Of a stretch of 12,998 nucleotides of DNA, positions 12,386 to 12,998 are shown piece by piece. Where the stretch lies: contig CANQZT010000027.1 of assembly GCA_947628335.1 (NCBI GenBank), positions 1-12,998 of the forward strand, given 5' to 3'. The number at the start of each line of letters is the position of its first letter. Within the stretch, counting starts at the first letter, position 1. Origin of the DNA: an uncultured Clostridia bacterium. GTDB taxonomy: Bacteria; Bacillota_A; Clostridia; TANB77; CAG-508. A program made the position numbers and the translations under genes. The notes beneath the pieces are model-generated. The model was not told where the DNA came from. It did not search any database and worked only from the letters and a program-made list of their open reading frames with translations.

Positions 12386-12463
12386 GTCATAATAGTTCAG
12401 TGGAAGAACATTACATGCAGTTATGCATTGTAAAGGACGCAAGTTCGAATCTTGCTTATGGCT
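12386..12463 (+). tRNA. tRNA-like gene with an enlarged anticodon loop (Gly-like body, anticodon undetermined)
   Basis: Acceptor GTCATAA / TTATGGC (one T.G), D-arm GTTC-AGTGGAA-GAAC, variable loop AGGAC, T-arm GCAAG-TTCGAAT-CTTGC: all canonical. The anticodon arm is 23 nt instead of 17: stem TTACA/TGTAA around TGCAGTTATGCAT (13 nt), in which TGCA/TGCA can pair further and leave only GTTA unpaired. CCA is not encoded exactly (T then ACC). Body and U73 resemble tRNA-Gly, but no glycine anticodon is present. Confidence 0.65.
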
Positions 12464-12466
12464 ACC

Positions 12467-12584
12467 TATATCACAAACCTTCCTATTACAATGTGATTTG
12501 CGGGCTTCGATGCTCGCTGCGGAAACACTAGACTATTCAAGCATACGACCTAGCATTTCCGCAGGGGGTTTTGAAACCATTTAT
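12467..12584 (+). other. Three consecutive hairpins ahead of the tmRNA
   Basis: ATCACA/TGTGAT (12470-12497), GCGGGC-TTCGAT-GCTCGC (12500-12517), and TGCGGAAA/TTTCCGCA (12518-12563, 8 bp, inner CTAG/CTAG) follow each other almost without gaps. A GGTTT/AAACC palindrome follows near 12567. No promoter or gene is seen; a tmRNA 5' leader or an unrecognised RNA is possible. Confidence 0.45.
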
Positions 12585-12990
12585 GGGCTTGTTTTTGGTT
12601 TCGACTATGCTGTAAGAGTATTGGAATACAAGCAGTAGGCAGTTACTTTAAAGGAAAAACAAATAAATAACAACATTTTATCAAATATTGTTAATAAAGT
12701 TAAATCTTTATTCGCTTTTAATAGCGTAGCCTTAGCTTAAGGTTAAACAAGCTTTTATGTAAGTAGCAGATGTTATCAGTGAAAGCATAATCGTATTATA
12801 TTCAAAGATAACTGCTTTTAATATTTTGCTATTGGTATTAAAAGTAATAAAAAATAGTCACCACCACCGAGGTCTACTGTTAAAGTAGGTGGGAAGGACA
12901 TACTAGAACAGTCAAAGCTTGTAAGATAGATTGAAATTTCTGATATATCGCGGATATAGGACATGGGTTCGAGTCCCATCAGGTCCACCA
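12585..12990 (+). ncRNA. ssrA: tmRNA (transfer-messenger RNA)
   Basis: Rescues ribosomes stalled on broken mRNA by acting as alanine tRNA and then as a short mRNA, with SmpB. The 5' end GGGCTTG and the 3' CAGGTCC form the acceptor (7 bp, with G3.U70, the alanine signal), followed by A and CCA. TGGTTTCGAC after the 5' strand is the conserved tmRNA D-arm block. The T-arm is ATGGG-TTCGAGT-CCCAT (12963-12979). The long P2 stem TACAAGC / GCTTGTA (12627-12633 with 12917-12923) encloses the tag frame and a pseudoknot region. At 406 nt it is of normal size. It lies in the tRNA cluster; tmRNA genes in phages are known but uncommon (for example in some mycobacteriophages). Confidence 0.92.
12639..12740 (+). 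CDS. tmRNA tag-peptide reading frame
   Basis: From GCA at 12639 to TAA at 12738-12740 there are 33 codons, starting AVTLKEKQIN and ending LFAFNSVALA, then stop. A start on Ala after GTAG and an end in ALA-type hydrophobic residues are what tmRNA tags need for recognition by proteases such as ClpXP, Lon or FtsH. The length is far above the 8-15 residues of most bacteria and like the long tags of Mollicutes. The exact resume codon is inferred. Confidence 0.8.
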   Translation, partial: AVTLKEKQINNNILSNIVNKVKSLFAFNSVALA

Positions 12991-12998
12991 TTATAGGG

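Overview
The window looks like a stretch of a large tailed-phage genome from a host of the low-GC Firmicutes/Mollicutes type. It is very AT-rich and gene-dense, mostly short genes with AAGGAG-type ribosome binding sites. There is a left block on the minus strand, a right block on the plus strand, and an RNA-gene cluster at the far right. Phage character is inferred from the gene mix: type II topoisomerase subunit, RNase HI, polynucleotide-kinase-like protein, metallophosphoesterase, RNA ligase, a PD-(D/E)XK homing-type endonuclease, many small unknown proteins, tRNAs and a tmRNA. No structural gene is visible, so a prophage or other large mobile element is not excluded.

UGA appears to be read as tryptophan (code 4). 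Three genes are whole only if in-frame TGA is Trp: 5916-6569 minus (one TGA), 8184-8981 plus (two) and the second half of 9291-9850 plus (one). None of the 18 visible CDS stops is TGA; all are TAA or TAG. TGG is used alongside TGA. No UCA-anticodon tRNA was found.

Layout. 1-6569, minus strand: GyrB/ParE-like subunit (cut by the window edge), RNase HI, an unknown protein, metallophosphoesterase, P-loop polynucleotide kinase, a zinc-ribbon-like protein, a Cys-rich protein, a DRB0094-type RNA ligase, and a CodY-type winged-helix protein. Kinase, phosphoesterase and ligase together match the three activities of an RNA end-healing and sealing system. 6593-6686: divergent promoters. 6712-9850, plus strand: a kinase-fold-like protein, small unknown proteins, and a membrane-anchored double-psi beta-barrel protein that needs a -1 frameshift. 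9854-10311: an Hsp20 gene with its own promoter, bounded by a 13-bp inverted repeat. 10346-10991: a tRNA whose two ends lie about 600 bp apart, enclosing a second complete tRNA-Cys-like gene and an endonuclease gene. 10992-11497: no protein gene, but structured RNA and two promoters. 11498-11918: two small basic proteins. 11916-12990: a degenerate tRNA-like element, tRNA-fMet, tRNA-Gln(UUG), tRNA-Ala(UGC), a tRNA-like gene with an enlarged anticodon loop, and a complete tmRNA with a 33-residue tag.

Sigma70-like promoters recur with a strict pattern, TTGAYT or close, 17-bp spacer, TATAAT/TAAAAT. Several minus-strand genes end in AT-rich terminators that contain the stop codon and abut the next promoter. 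A working idea, which is inference only, is that the window combines RNA repair enzymes, altered tRNAs, a tmRNA and a chaperone to keep translation going in a host that damages tRNA or reads a different code.
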